64,000 nucleotides of DNA from Diadema setosum (taxonomy: Eukaryota; Echinodermata; Echinoidea; Diadematoida; Diadematidae): positions 25,592,699-25,656,698 of the forward strand of contig CM067070.1 of assembly GCA_033980235.1 (NCBI GenBank). Reading direction: 5' to 3'. Position 1 is the first letter of the stretch. Each line of letters opens with the position of its first letter. The position numbers and the translations under genes are program-made. The notes under the pieces were generated by a model. It searched no databases. It was not told the origin of the DNA and saw only the letters and a program-made list of their open reading frames with translations. Below, piece after piece: positions 33,301-48,200 of the stretch.

Positions 33301-35091
33301 ATAACATAAATAAGTATATTCAGAGGAAATCTACTAACGTACAGTTAAAGGATATGGAGTTGATATATCCCTATTGAAAAAAAGAAACACAGTGTCCTAC
33401 AGTGTGTTCACATTGTGGGTCGTGACATAGTCGACTATCTTGATGAAAACGCTATAATTTAACAGCGTGGAAATGATTTTACACTGTGGTTTGGCTTTCA
33501 CAGAGTGTCCATATGGTAAAATGTTCTGTGACATGCACACTGTGAATTGATGATTCACAATGTGTTCACACTATTAAAACGCTCGAATTCAACAGTGTGA
33601 AGAGATTTTGACACAAAGAGACATAAGATTTAAGTGCAGGGAAAACAAGACTATTCTTACCCTGGTGCAAATGAAAAATCATACAAACGTACTGGTAACA
33701 TGAAGTTTTATTTGTTTAGATTGATTAATTGATTTTCGTAAAAGGTCACTTTAATGGCACATGTTATTGAAAACAGTTGTATCGTTATTAAGGTTAAGTC
33801 GACAGAAAAAAAAAGTACATCAAATAGATGAGGTGTCAAAAATAAGACCTTGACAATACAAAGTAGCGGAATCAAATCCCCCTTTCACAAAATGAAGGGA
33901 AAATTATATGTGCACACACTTGCCAACTATTAGCTCTGCTTCTCTTGTGAATTCTTCTTTTCAACATACAGTTAAAGAATATAAATTTGTATTTGCCTAA
34001 TTGTTTATTCATCGAAATACAAAGTTGATATTACTTTTAATAATTGTATCCATGTTTGTTGAAGCTTATGTGATTCAAAATTCGTAATCTTTAAACCGGA
34101 AGACGATACCTTTTAAAATACAAGTTGTAATGCCTGTCCGACTCATCAGCAGTATAATGACTCAACAGGCATTCCATAGTCTGTCCGTTATCCATTAACC
34201 TTTCCGTCCTTTGAGTAAACGCTCCCCCTACTCATCAAAATGGTCTGGTCCAGTGTCAGCATCCTAGCATTTATACGTTTACCATAACGCTTGTACATGT
34301 ACCAATGGTACGGCAAAGTGCACACACTTGAAATCAAACTTATCATATTAATTTCCTCCCCGTTTTTTTTTTTCAATTCAAATGAATTAAATTTATAAGG
34401 AATTTCTGCATTGAATATACATTGCAAATGTAATACAGTCATTTCTTATTGTTTTCAAGATAATAGAGCATACAGTGTGAACATCCGAATATAAGTGAGA
34501 TATACGTGTACAGATTAAAGAAAAGAATAGAACCACTCGGGATAAAGTAAATCATAATGATCTGACTGAATTATGGCGCATGTATTGGGAGTGTGAATGC
34601 AGAAGACTGTCGTCCAATGAGCATATAGCTTGAAGATACGACAGCCTTGAAAGAGAAGAAAAAAAAAAAGAAAATGGACAAAACATATATCGTGTATACT
34701 TATCGAAAACAAAAGAAGAAAAAACACAATGACATTTTGCCATCACATTGCGACAACAAAAATTGTATAGACATTATTATGATTGATCGTCTTGTTTGCT
34801 GTATGCAAACGAAACTTGGATGCCCTCTGCCCTCAAGCTTACTAGTGGTCGCAATGCCGCCATTTCTTCTCTTTTATTGCAAATTCGGCACCTGCAATAA
34901 TTCGGTTGAAGATAACGCAGCGTGTATGATCCTTGCTTGGATGGTGAAAGGTTCCTAACGGATCGCCTGTTTCTCCTCGGTCGGGCTCCAGCAGATGACC
35001 GTTACAAATGTATCTATAGCACTGGTGACCAAGGTGGATTAAAACCAGCGTAATCACACGCTGATCATTCCGATCTCTGGTGTCTTTCAAA
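33301..35091. other. Upstream region of the mesh-like gene
   Basis: The segment 33390-33605 is a decayed repeat of acagtgtg and cacactgtg motifs. No TATA box or other core promoter element is clear in front of the ATG at 35092, and the transcription start cannot be placed. Confidence 0.4.
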
Positions 35092-35176
35092 ATGGCGGGA
35101 AGGAGACACTGCGGCCCAACATGGATAATCGGTCTTTTAATCACGTGTGCTCTTCGGACAATACAAAGTGTCCAAC
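35092..35176 (+). CDS. Mesh-like exon 1: signal peptide
   Basis: The ATG has a good context (caaaATGGc). The peptide [20 protein letters not shown] has a basic start and a hydrophobic core, as in a secretory signal; cleavage probably falls after the ALRTIQS region. The exon ends in CAAC|GTGAGT, phase 1, and fits exon 2. Confidence 0.75.
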
Positions 35177-38100
35177 GTGAGTTATTTTGTTAGATATATT
35201 TCTAACTATCTATTTTGTTTCTTCTTCCGTTCTGATCTTATGAATTAAATTCAAATATTCATTTCACCTGGATAGTACAGATGCTTAAATTTCTGTTACT
35301 TGCTGTTGAAACAGTTATCTTTTTTTTTACTTATCATTTTCCCCAATCGTCGTGCAACGTTTTTTTTTTTTCTCCAGCCTTTTGACCATTAACCAATATG
35401 GATTTTATTTTGCGTATTCCCAGTTTATGTATTTACGCAACTTTGAATACAATACTACCTATCTGCGAGAAAAACCACGCATGCGTTAGCAGGGCTAATT
35501 TAACGCGATATATTCGAGTGATATAGCACACGATGTCTAATAAATCAAACAATGTTTACTGCATTGGAGGTTGTCAAACGAGTGGTGGAAACCGTTACGC
35601 TTTGTGATTTCGAAATATGATTTCAGAAATCACTATCCAGAATTTATTACCAATCACTGCATGGCAACCTTTCAATATTTCTAATTAGTGTCTTTTGTAA
35701 AAAACTGAATAAGACCTATATCGTAACGTAGTATATAGTGATGTGTTGCAAATTATATACAGAAATGTCTAGCAACCTACTTTACCGATATTCAAATATC
35801 CAGGGGGAGAAGATTAAACAACATTGTCTGCATGATTTGAAATTACTTTGATCAAGTGTGTTAACAAGTTCGATAGCAAATAGGCGAATTTCTAACATTT
35901 TATAGTTCGCCACGCCCAAACGCGGAAGCTGTCTACGTTCAGCACAGGTTCTGATTCATTTGTCCCCAGTTTAGAAAGGACGAACAGGTTGAAAAAGAAA
36001 TACGGAGAGAAGAAGAAGAAATAGAAAAAAAAAGAATATCTATTATAAGACACATACCATAACATATGCTGATAATACATACAAGCACTTATGTATAATA
36101 ATAGATGATCTATGTATGTTAATGAAGAAATAACATTTACTCTATGAATGTATATAATGTATATAATGTATAATTATATCTGTGCATAATCATATGCTCA
36201 GATTATGCACATAAATTGATTTGAGTTGAATCTGTTTTGTTACTATCATCAACAAAAAACATAATATTTGTTTCACGAACTGAAAAATAACAAAAAAGAA
36301 GAAATATGATAAATTATTCAAACACTATCACATGTTGATGAATCAAAGAGCCGTAAAATGCACATACAAACGCAGTTCTTTTTTTAACTCATAAGTTCAT
36401 AGTCATCTGTAATACATGGCCATGTAGGCCTATACTGCATCATTACACCAAAATCTCATTTGCACCAAAATGCGAAAGGAGAGCAAGTAAACAGAGACAT
36501 AACAAATATTTTCGAGATATTTGTGAGTATTAAAAAAAAGAATTCACAATAGTTGTTACGATGTATAGTTTAATACAGAAATGAACATAATAGTGTATTA
36601 CACATGAGTGATTGTCATAGGAACACTGATTCAACACCAACACTAAACCCAAGTTTATCTATCATTGCAGTCTGTATCATGTTAGGTATAATGACACAAA
36701 AAAGGCACAGCGTATTCACAGGTCAATAGTAGTACTGATAATAAACCTGTAACCAACTATCTATTCGTATTTCCGTTCTTTTTCTGGAAAGACGTTAATG
36801 TAAAGGTTAGCGCTAAATTTACCTTCAACCATATTCTTCCTTTGTTTATGTTAGCCTTCGTACAGGAACGATTTGCATTAACTTCCGCGTTTGACATAAA
36901 TATGTGAAAGGTCGCTTTCGTCAAAAGTCAACTTGCGAGCTTCATACATGTTAAGATAATGCGAACGTCAGAAAAGTAATGTGCATTTTACGCTTGAAGA
37001 AATGTAAGTTTTCTTGAACAAATCCTGGTGACAAAAACAGGCGCCATCACATTTCAAACAGAAACAGAGAGAGATAGAGAGTGAAAGGGAATTGGGGAGG
37101 GAAGGAGATTGGATGTAAGCACCTTTTTATGTTGTGCCATGAATACTTTTTCATGTTATGTTGCCATGCTATCAAACCTTATAGCTGAAAGACACGCAGA
37201 TAATTCTCATACAAATGTGAATGAGCGGGACTATTATTTGGTTACAGCAGACTTTTCCAGTTTTTATCTTATACAGAGCACATTGGGCACGCTAAACAGC
37301 TGTATAGAACAAGAACTATGGACCTCTTCCCTTTTATAATTGACATGCATATAGTTTTAATCTGTTTTTGGTTTTATGTGCAGTGTATTTCACTGATGGA
37401 TTCTTTCCACGATTAATACATCACCAACTCAGAATTTGCAATTGTATTAGATTCAAACAAGACTGTGTTGTGCTGTCTTGCATTTGCTCATTGTTACTGC
37501 AACATGATTTTAGATGAGTGCAAAAGAGGGAAAAAGTAATATAGGTTACGGAATATAGATGTACATTCTAAAAATCGATAAAAGATTTGCTTGATTTCAA
37601 AAAAAAAAAAATCACTGGCACTTTCCTGCCAGTCTATCAAATAGACTGGAAATTAGCTTTACACAGTTTTCCAAAGTCATAAAATAACGTGAAATCGCTG
37701 AGTGATATCACGGATTAAAAAAAAATAATTTTGACACTTGGCAGCACAAGAGAAATTAACAATGTTCACTGTTTTGCTGAAATTTGCCAAGTAACTTTGA
37801 ATGCATACCTGAGTGGTGATGACTCATTGCATTTGCACCTGTTTAGTCACCATTTTCACCTGTTCTGGAGAATATTGCTTAACCCTTTCTATGGATAGTG
37901 AGTACGATGCTGTGAGGTACCATGTGCCAATCATTACTCAAAGCACACTAATGGTTAAAGATGTTCCAGGACGTGTTATCCAAACAAAGCAAGCAACACT
38001 TCTTTGCTCAAATTTTGCCTTCAGATGGCATCCGATTCTTGATATCATTAAATTTTGTCAAATTCACTTGTCACACTATCAATCTAACCGATTTGAATAC

Positions 38101-41100
38101 AAAGAACGTGTGCCTTTAACAGATTCCATTCAGGATTTCTCTTTGCTGAAAGCTTAATTAGCTTTACGGTATAAAGAAATAAAAGTCAAGCAAAATATCG
38201 CTCTTCTTTCGTTTTCAGTAAAATAATGTAATATAAGCTTATAGCTAGTACCAGGTGTACAGTAATTTGCTACCATAAAACTGTGATGTAGCTTCATGCT
38301 CTTATCTGAGAGATTTTACGATGCCCTAAAAAACCCGACCTATTAACTTTATAAAAAAGTATAGCATATAATCCAGCAGGTTTCCGGCGGCAATGATTTT
38401 TATAGCAAGTTGCCCATGAATATTGTATACAGCTTGTTTTTATTTCATGGTACAATTCAATATTTGTTATCATTTCTTTCTTACATCATACACTGAATAG
38501 CGGGTCTGTATATTGTCTCGTACTCGTAGTTCCCTAAATGCATTATTCTACATCGTCGTTAGTCGTTAGTCATTGACTATGATGTCATGCCTATCGCAAA
38601 AACTGTCATAGCCATACACTAAAGCAAACCAATATAATAGATGAACAATGGCCAGGAGCGGATACAAAGGCCCCAAAGTAAGCCTTTAATCAATGGAACA
38701 TTTATCGTTTGTTTGTTTCATTTTTACAGTGTATCCCTATGGCACCTCTGAGGGGGATTCGACTATGGCCAATAACAATGACATCTACCAGACGCTTGTT
38801 TTACAGCAAGATTTCCCTTTTGGAGAAAACTTCTACAATGAACTTTTGGTAGGTGGCTAAAGTACAGTGGAAACTCAATATAACGAGATCCTTGACAATT
38901 TGTCAATCCCAATAAAGCACTTCCGGGGTTAAAAAAAAGTTGGTGGGGGCTCAAAGTGGTGACACCTTATGTATTCCTTCGTATGGTGCAAAAAAGTAGG
39001 GGCCCGACCCCCCCGGCCCACACATATCAGAACGCAAACCACGCAAACCACACATATCGGAACGCAAATGTGTTTAATGTTGATTTCTTGTAGCAGTTGA
39101 TCTTTGCTTATTATGTGGAGAAACTGAGGAAAATGATAAGGTATTGATCACAAAGTGAGCTAACTGCATTATTGTAAATTTGAGAAAACAATATGATAAT
39201 AATTTGCGACAAAACTTAGACAATAGGAATTCTTAAAATCATAACTTCAAGAATGAGATTTTAAATGTCAAATCTGAAGTATCACTGCAAAGGCTTTATT
39301 TCGCTTTCTCTGCCGACAGACCTACCTTAAAAGGTTACGAAAATGTCTTTAATCCGTTCTGTGATAAAACTCTTTATATCACACCATAATTTCCTATTTT
39401 CTCTCACAGATTAATGACAATGGCATCTTGACGTTTAACGAGCCCGCCAATCTCGAATATTCTGGAAATTATCCAGCTCCAGCTATATTTAGAAACTTGC
39501 CATTTTACTACGACCTTGTAAGTACAAAGTTGAATTCGCCAATATATAACGTCTACATCTTTAGCGTTACCATAGAGGCATTCTTTACAATATTCTAAGG
39601 ATTTATTCATGTTTGTAGAGATTGAGTACATCTCAATTCTGTTTACTTTTTGGATTGTACAATTTTTATCCGTTTGATATGCTTTGCTGGGATAAAAAAA
39701 AAATGGTTACAGTCGAGAAAGAAAAACAATGTTGCCAAGAAATACTGTGAAATAAAAAAAAAGGCGCTAAAGATGCTTGACAAGAAAGAATACTATTGTT
39801 TCATTTCATTCACACTCGCCCATTGAAAGCTCTGGATTACAAGATTGGGTGACATAACTAATCAAGCTCCCCCCCCCCCCCTACCTTGCCCACTGAGGAA
39901 AAACAAAGGATATGCAACAAACCGTAACTTGTGTTACGGTGAAGTTCACACAAATGAATGCAAGGCGGTCACAGTGAATTGAAATGAACATATCTTCCGG
40001 AGCTTTATTAGGAATTTACTTAACAATCAGTTTCCAACCGGAATAATGATAATTGTTCAAAACATTACAGCGAAATTAACCATAACAATTGAATGTTAGA
40101 TCGGATCGTTTCAACAAAAGATAATTTAAGACAGATTGTGTGATACCTGGCCAGGGTTTTATCCTAATAGAACCAACGTCGGGGCCCAACTCATCTGCGA
40201 CATGACGGGGAGGCGACGCAAGACGCTATCACGTCGAGAGCGCGTCGATGCACGGGGACGTCGTCGAACCAGCGGGCGACGCTATCTCGGTACAGCTTGC
40301 CGCTCCGCGACTACACCGGGTAGATGGGCGTTGGCCGCCAGGTGCGCGTTGCCACTCACACAGTCTCGACGCCCTGGATCGACCTCGGCGTGGCTCCCAC
40401 TTGTTGCCGTGTAACAATCACAGGAATCACAGGTGGGAGTTGGCTCCAGACCGCCTGGTGGTTCGCCTGGCCAAGTCAACGAAAACCTATCGACGCCGTC
40501 GTCGTCGAAGGGAGACGGGCTAGAAGCAGGTTGACTTCTCCTGGATTACCCTGCTGTTTAGCACTTTAACTCAGTCCGCAGGATACTTGTCTCAGGGAGA
40601 GCAATTTCTCCCAAGACCATGGACGGGACGTTGAGAAAGTTATACAGGTCCTCTCTAACCGGAGTCTGATCGTCGACTGACGCGAGCAATGGATTTTTAA
40701 CATGAGCATTATTACATACATGGAAAATTCCGTCAGGCACGCCCAGCTTTATATATTCACAACATTAAACTCGACCCGGGCGAAATGTATAAGGCTGCGG
40801 TTCGAACAAATAACTCAACATTAAGATTACGTAACCGGCGGTATTTACAAACATTCGCGATCGCGCACGTGTGATCGCATACAAATGATCATAAAACATA
40901 AAACCACATTCTAAAGTGATTACATGGGCAAGTTCGTAACACCCCCACCCCTAAGGGAGAAAATATGACTCTGGAGTAATATTTTCGTTCTATCAAAACA
41001 CGTTACAATTTTCAACTACATCATTCTGCATAGTTTGTGACAAATATCAAACATCAGCCATATAACTGAACTTCTTAGGGTATCATTACTCACAGTATAA

Positions 41101-44100
41101 TGGCTTAAATGCACACGCAATAAAATTATACATTATTTAACCAGTCCGGATTATGATAACACAGGAACATTATCGCATGTGTTTCACAACATTGTCTCTT
41201 CACTTTGCTATAAGTTTGGCATTCTGCCTGTGTTGTAACAGACCTGCATTACAAATCCTCTATTATGTTTGCTCATAATGTTTCTACACAAGTACCGGTA
41301 ACAGTTTGTGGAGTAACCACTGTAAACATTTTCTGTTAAAAGGAAACACCTTTAACATTTCAGAAGGAGCCATTTTATGTCTCCCTTACAAAGTACTTTT
41401 GTTGGTATCGTGTCCTTCCCCAAAAACAAATGGACAAACAAACATTTGAACATTGTTTGTCCATTCTTTCAAATTCATTTCAATCCTTCCAGCTTAAAAT
41501 GCAACACTACCGCATATTTCTTACACATGTAATTTCAGCTATCTCTTCTTCTTCTTTTTCACTCACAAAAGGAAATGGCGGGAAAGAAACTAACCATGTG
41601 TCTAAAACTTGAGACTTTTGCACACACAAAAAATGAACATTCCCATCCTACTTCGTGCTTTAACGAGAAACTACACTCCTGCTTGAGTTTTCCTAATGCC
41701 AACGTGACCTCCCATGAGAATTTCCTGAGCAACTCTCAGTATCTCCCTAAAATAATTCACTGGAAACATTATTTGCTCTACCACTGACCAGCTTACACTA
41801 TAGCCGGTCTATTAGGGGGGCCTCCCCTTCCTCATCAACACACCGGATCTCTAGTGGAAGCACTCCGGCATACTAGCAGCTTCATTCTTGGAAACAGCAG
41901 TAAGGAGCCAACGTTCAAGTGTTGGATCTTTTTGCTGCGCTGCAATCAGGGAAGAACGACAACACTTGTCATCACCAGACTGAGCAGAAGCATCATCGAA
42001 GTTAGCAGAAAACGTTTCTGCCAACCGAACAGAGTCATCTACAGACCCAAAATCATCTGCCTCGTCTTGCTTCGCCTGACCTGACTGTGACCTTGTCGCC
42101 ACACAAACAGGAAAAACATCCGGGAATTCTTCAAGCAACTTTTCAGTTTTATGTTCAACTACCGGATCACTTGACACAATTGGTGAGACTGAGACTTTTC
42201 TCCAAGCCAAATCGTTCCCCATCAACAAATCAGCCCCATCGATGGGCAGACCGGGAACCACACCAACCGTAACTATTCCTGTGACTAAGTCACTCTTCAA
42301 GTGTATCCTATACAAAGGTACAGAAACATAGCTTCCATCGATACCTTTTGTATCAGTGCACTAGCACAAGATGAACCATCAGCAGGCAATTTATTCACAT
42401 CACCTACAAGGAGAGACTGTGCTGCTCCGGTGTCCAGCAGGATTCTCACCGACTGCACTGAACCGTCACCAGACTGCCAAGAAACCACACCCTTTGACAT
42501 GAAGCCATGGTAACACTCAGACATGTTATCTACACTTCCAGGAGTAATATTTCTATACACTATTTCAAGACGGTCATGCCCAAAAACAGCAACACTAGTT
42601 CGTTCTCCTAAAACTGCAAGTACGGGTTTGGCACCCTGCTTTTTACTATCCCGTTGTAGCTTCCAACATTGTGTCTTAACATGTCCCTTCTTAGAACAAT
42701 AGTGACATGCCACGTCTTTCAATTCAGCCTTTCTCAACTGTTTAATTTTCTACAAAGAAACAACACCGTCCACAAAATCCTGCACTGAGAATTCCCTAGA
42801 CATGGTTCAGTATACTCAATAACTAACACAGCAATTAAAGCTGGACTGTAAACTTTGCAACAGTAGAACAACAGGAGCACAAAAACAAGCTTATTTAGAC
42901 CTAATTTGAACAATGTAATATAAGGCTTGCAAAATTCGGTTCCCGGACAAGCCCCTACTTTGTTACGGTCAAGTTCACACAAATGAATGCAAGGCGGTCA
43001 CAGTGAATTGAAATGAACAAAATTAATCTTCCGGAGCTTTATTAGGAATTTACTTAACAATCAGTTTCCAACCGGAATAATGATAATTGTTCAAAACATT
43101 ACAGCGAAATTAACCATAACAATGGAATGTTAGATCGGATCGTTTCAACAAAAGATGATTTAAGACAGATTGTGTGATACCTGGCCAGGGTTCTATCCTA
43201 ATAGAACCAACGTCGGGGCTCAACTCATCTGCGACGTGACGGGGAGGCGACGCAAGACGCTATCACGTCGAGAGCGCGTCGATGCACGGGGACGTCGTCG
43301 AACCAGCGGGCGACGCTATCTCGGTACAGCTTGCCGCTCCGCGTCTACACCGGGTAGATGGGCGTTGGCTGCCAGGTGCGCGTTGCCACTCACACTGTCT
43401 CGACGCCCTGGATCGACCTCGGCGTGGCTCCACTTGTTGCCGTGTAACAATCACAGGAATCACAGGTGGGCGTTGGCTCCAGACTGCCTGGTGGTTCGCC
43501 TGGCCAAGTCAACGAAAACCTATCGACGCCGTCGTCGTCGAAGGGAAACGGGCTAGAGGCAGGTTGACTTCTCCTGGATTACCCTGCTGTTTAGCAAGGC
43601 AGGTTGACTTCTCCTGGATTACCCTGCTGTTTAGCACTTTAACTCAGTCCGCAGGATACTTGTCTCAGGGAGAGCAATTTCTCCCAAGACCATGGACGGG
43701 ACGTTGAGAAAGTTATACAGGTCCTCTCTAACCGGAGTCTGATCGTCGACTGACGCGAGCAATGGATTTTTAACATGAGCATTATTACATACATGGAAAA
43801 TTCCGTCAGGCACGCCCAGCTTTATATATTCACAACATTAAACTCGACCCGGGCGAAATGTATAAGGCTGCGGTTCGAACAAATAACTCAACATTAAGAT
43901 TACGTAACCGGCGGTGTTTACAAACATTCGCGATCGCGCACGTGTGATCGCATACAAATGATCATAAAACATAAAACCACATTCTAAAGTGATTACATGG
44001 GCAAGTACGTAACACTTGGAACAAAATTCAACCAATATTCCACTCCCTATAAACAATAAGGTTCCCAACACAAAATCTTTCGCGATAAAATCTAATTAGG

Positions 44101-45223
44101 AATTTATTCATTTCTAACATGAGAGCTTTATTCATTTCTTTGCATGTTTACTTTCTTTGTTCCGCTGAAAATCGGACATTGGTTGAGACAAACGTCATAT
44201 TTGCCACAGTCACCATCCCTTCATAAAATTGGTTGATCTACACCGGAGCATATTCTGTGTAAAAGGACATTGATCTTAATGTTGGACCACTACTTTCTGT
44301 TAATCTGATATTCTTTTGCATACGATATTTTACCCTTTTCTATTTCAGGGTGTTCCCTACGGAAAATTATATACATCCGTGAGAGAGTCCATGCACTTTA
44401 TACGGATGAAAAACCAAGCGATGAGTCGATTTCTAGCTCAGAGCGTGTATTACTCGTGGGCTGCGGGGCAACTAGTTAGTTGTACAACTCATAGGATGTA
44501 TAACTCATGGGGTGTATGACTCGTGGTCTGTGATATGACTCGTGGGGTGTGTAACTCTTGGGTTGTATAACTCGTGAGATGTATGACTGGTGGGATGTAT
44601 AGCTCTTGGGTTCTATGTTTCGTGCTCTGTAGAACTCGTTGGCCCGTGAGCTCGTGACGTATAGACCCATTTCCGATTTCACATTATTTGTAGGATGGCG
44701 ATGGAAACAACGATGAACAACCAGATGCCATTTTGCCCTTCTGGTCAGACGTGGACATCACCACGCAGGGAAACATCTTTTACCGGGAAACGACGGATTC
44801 GGCAGTCTTGACCAGAGCCACCAGTGAGGTGCAAAGTTTTTTCCGCAGCAACATGAACTTCGAAGCCGGTGACGTCATTATCGTCACGTGGGAGGACGTG
44901 TCGTTCTTTGGCTACCAAAACGGCATAAATCCGGTAAGTTGGTGGAAAAAAAAAATACCCTTCGAATAATTCGTGTTCTGTATAGGTACCGGTGTCGATG
45001 CCTTATGCAGAATGTTAATATTGTCCTTGGACAAGTTGTTTTTTACCCACCACGTTCCTCTCGACCCAGTTGTAGGGCTACCTACAGACCGAAATGGGTA
45101 CCTGGCAACGAGCGGGTTATATGAACCTCTGGTAGAGCAGTGGCTGCACTGAAGAGGTTGCCCTGGTTAAAGAAGACCTCATTAGTATTACTGTTATTGT
45201 TATTTTTTCTATCATTATGAGTA

Positions 45224-45266
<43 letters not shown>

Positions 45267-48200
45267 ATCATCATTATTTTCATTATTATTGTATTGATTT
45301 GAACAGACGGACACGTTCCAGGCCGTGCTAGTGACAGATGGCCAGGAATCCTTCGTGTTCTTTCTCTACGACACCATCGAGTGGACAATAGGCACCAAGA
45401 TGGGAGGAGATGAGCAAACTGGTCTAGACCCGGGAGGAGCTGGAGCAGCACTGGTGAATAGTTCTCTTATTCATGCTCTCCTAATTCTTTTTTTTTTTTT
45501 TAGATTTGATTTGACTTGATTAATGTCAGAATTCAATCAAATACATTTTTTTTTTTTGGGGGGGGGGGGTCTGGTGCTTACACTTCATGCCTCTTCGTAT
45601 ATTGACAAGATACAAACCAGTTCGTAATTCCACTTTGTGCATGAGCAGAAAAAGGTCATTATTTTGTACCAATTAGCATTTTGGTTTGTTAATTCACTGA
45701 TTTGAACATTTGTGATGTAATGATTATTAGGTGATCCGAGTATCCTCTCGGATCACCTTCTGTATCTGTACGGTGGTTCTTCTTCTTCTTCTTTCTTCAT
45801 TTCTGGACAAAATTTGAGTATCGATTAGCTCAGAAAGTGTTCTTCCTGTCAATTTCAAACTTATACCATATATGTATCATGTCCCAAAGACGACGGGTCT
45901 AATAAAATTATAGTGATCAGTTGACCGTGACGTCACTATGACGTCAGTATATGAAAACACATTCTCAATCATATCTCATTAATGGAATGGAATTTTTCAA
46001 TGAAATTTACGTCACATATATTTCAAATCAAGCGCATTCTACTCATATTCTCAAAATTCATCTATACCCTAAAAACGTGCGCGTACGCGCGCGTTGAAAT
46101 ATTTGTATGCTCCAATCGAGCTCAAATTTTTTTTTGCACACGTTTCAGATCATTTGGAGCATTTTTTGAAAAATTGAAAAAATTGGACGGACGCGTACGC
46201 ACAGCTCATATGCAATACAAATTTCCCGTTTTTTCACACTTATCGGATGCCTGAAATGTCAAGGAATATTTCTACCAAGTTTCAAGTCGATCCGACTCAA
46301 TATGACGTCATACGGGCCCGTCAAAGTTGAAATTCCACGCGCACGTCAATGGCGATATACAGTGCAACTATGCCAAAAAACCGCCAATTCTAAATCTGAT
46401 TTTACTCGTCAGGATAGAAGGTGACCCCCCATTTTCTTTACATATTCTGAAAGCTGATGAGTTGTACATGTCATTTCATGGCTTGGCGATGCTGAAAAAA
46501 TGATAAAAAGATATCAAATTTCTTAATAAAGTAAAAAAAAAGTAAATTTTCAAAATGACGTCATCAAATTTCAAGTTCACTCGAGCGTATCTCACTTATT
46601 CTTTTGTTGATTTTTGTCCAAATTTCAATATGTTGTAGCTTATTTAATAATCTTTCAGTTATATAGTAACAACATTTTGATTGGATGACGGCATCACCTC
46701 GTAAAAAGGGATTGAAAGTAACATTGTCAAATTTGACCAGTTTACGTGTTATCTCTATGGGAGTGCAGTTTTTCTGAAAATGAAAACTGACATGACTATC
46801 TTTATCGAACGCTAGTTCACTTATGCTTCGGTGAATTTCTCCCAGATTTTAGTATGTTGTAGCTGAGACTTTGGGCTATCGTAATGTACCATTCGTTTTT
46901 CATACAAAGTCGGCATCATGTCCAAAAACTTGGTTGAATTAAAGCTTATCTTCGATGTATTGAAATATTTCTTTCTTTCTGTAACTTTCTTTGCAATAAC
47001 TCAAGAAAAACATACCCTATCACCATCATATTTTGCACATGTATAGTTCATGTCACGTACATTATTTCACAAAATAACAACTACTTGATCAGACACCATC
47101 TTGGGTATGTAAATTAGGGTCAAAGGTCATAAATGTTTTATCCTGTATCTTGGTGAATACCAGTTCTATCTTTCCCATATCTTGCACACGTAAAGACCAT
47201 GTTACAAGGATCATTTCACAAAATAACCATTCTTGGCTCAGAGGCCATCTTTTTTTGTGCAAAGTGGGGTCAAAGGTCATATGTACTTCTTCCTGTATCT
47301 TCGTTATGACGTGTTATCTCTATGGGAGGGAATTTTTCTAGATGTGAAAATTGACCTGATTGTCTTTATCGACGACTAGCTCACTTACCCTTCGGTGAAT
47401 TTCTTCCAGATTTTAGTATGTTATAGCCAATTTAATGCTCTTTAAGTTTTGTTCGATCAAAGTTTTAATCGGATGATGTCTTCACCTCGTGAAAATGGAT
47501 ATAATGTAACCATGTCAAATCTAACCAGTTTACGTGTTACCTCTATGGGAGGGAATTTTTCTGGAAATGAAAATTGACATGACGGTCTTCAGATTTTAAT
47601 ATGTTGTAGCTGAGACTTTGCGCTATCGTACGTGTCCCCTTTGTTTTTCATATGGTGTCGGGATCACGTCCAAAAACGTGGTTGAAATTAAAGGTTATCT
47701 TCGATGTATTTTCATCTTTCTTTCTTTTTGCAATTTTCTTTGCAATAACTCAAGAAAAATAGCCCCTATCAACCCCATATTTTCCACATGTTTAGTTAAT
47801 GTTACGTACATTATTTCATAAAATAACAACTACTTGATCAGACACCATCTTGGGTGTGTAAATTAGGGTCAAAGGTCATAAATGTTTCATCCTGTATCTT
47901 AGTGAATACATGTCTTATCATTCCCATATTTTGCACACGCAAAGACCATGTTACAAGAATCATTTCACAAAATAACCACTTTTTGCTCAGATGCCATCTT
48001 GGGGGTGCAAAGTGGGGTCAAAGGTCAAATATATTTCATTCTGCATCTTTGATAGTGTATACGGAATTCGGTACCCAAGATGGCAGGTCTGACTCCCTTT
48101 TCAAAATGAGAATCCAAACATCACACGACCAATGTCCCTAATCTCAGGTGAAAACTCGAATCATTGATTTTAAAAAAAAATTCGGATCACCTAATTTGTC

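Larger units (their letters stand above)
39932..44014 (-). mobile_element. Ty3/gypsy-type element, antisense in intron 3
   Basis: Two LTRs of about 1 kb (39932-40941 and 42961-44014) with TG...CA ends and a 4-bp target duplication CTTG (39928-39931 and 44015-44018). The coding strand is minus, so the 5' LTR is the right one. A primer-binding site lies at 42941-42957: its minus-strand sequence TAGGGGCTTGTCCGGGA matches the tRNA-Pro type site with two mismatches. A purine tract (AGGGGTGGGGG on the minus strand, about 40942-40953) abuts the other LTR. The 2-kb interior carries only gag zinc-knuckle, protease and a short pol segment; RT, RNase H and integrase are missing, so it is non-autonomous. 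Confidence 0.9.

Noticed and set aside
40136..40523. Arg-rich open frames in the LTRs at 40136 and 43170 as genes
   Set aside because: They are two copies of the same GC-rich LTR region; no domain, and one copy is altered by indels.
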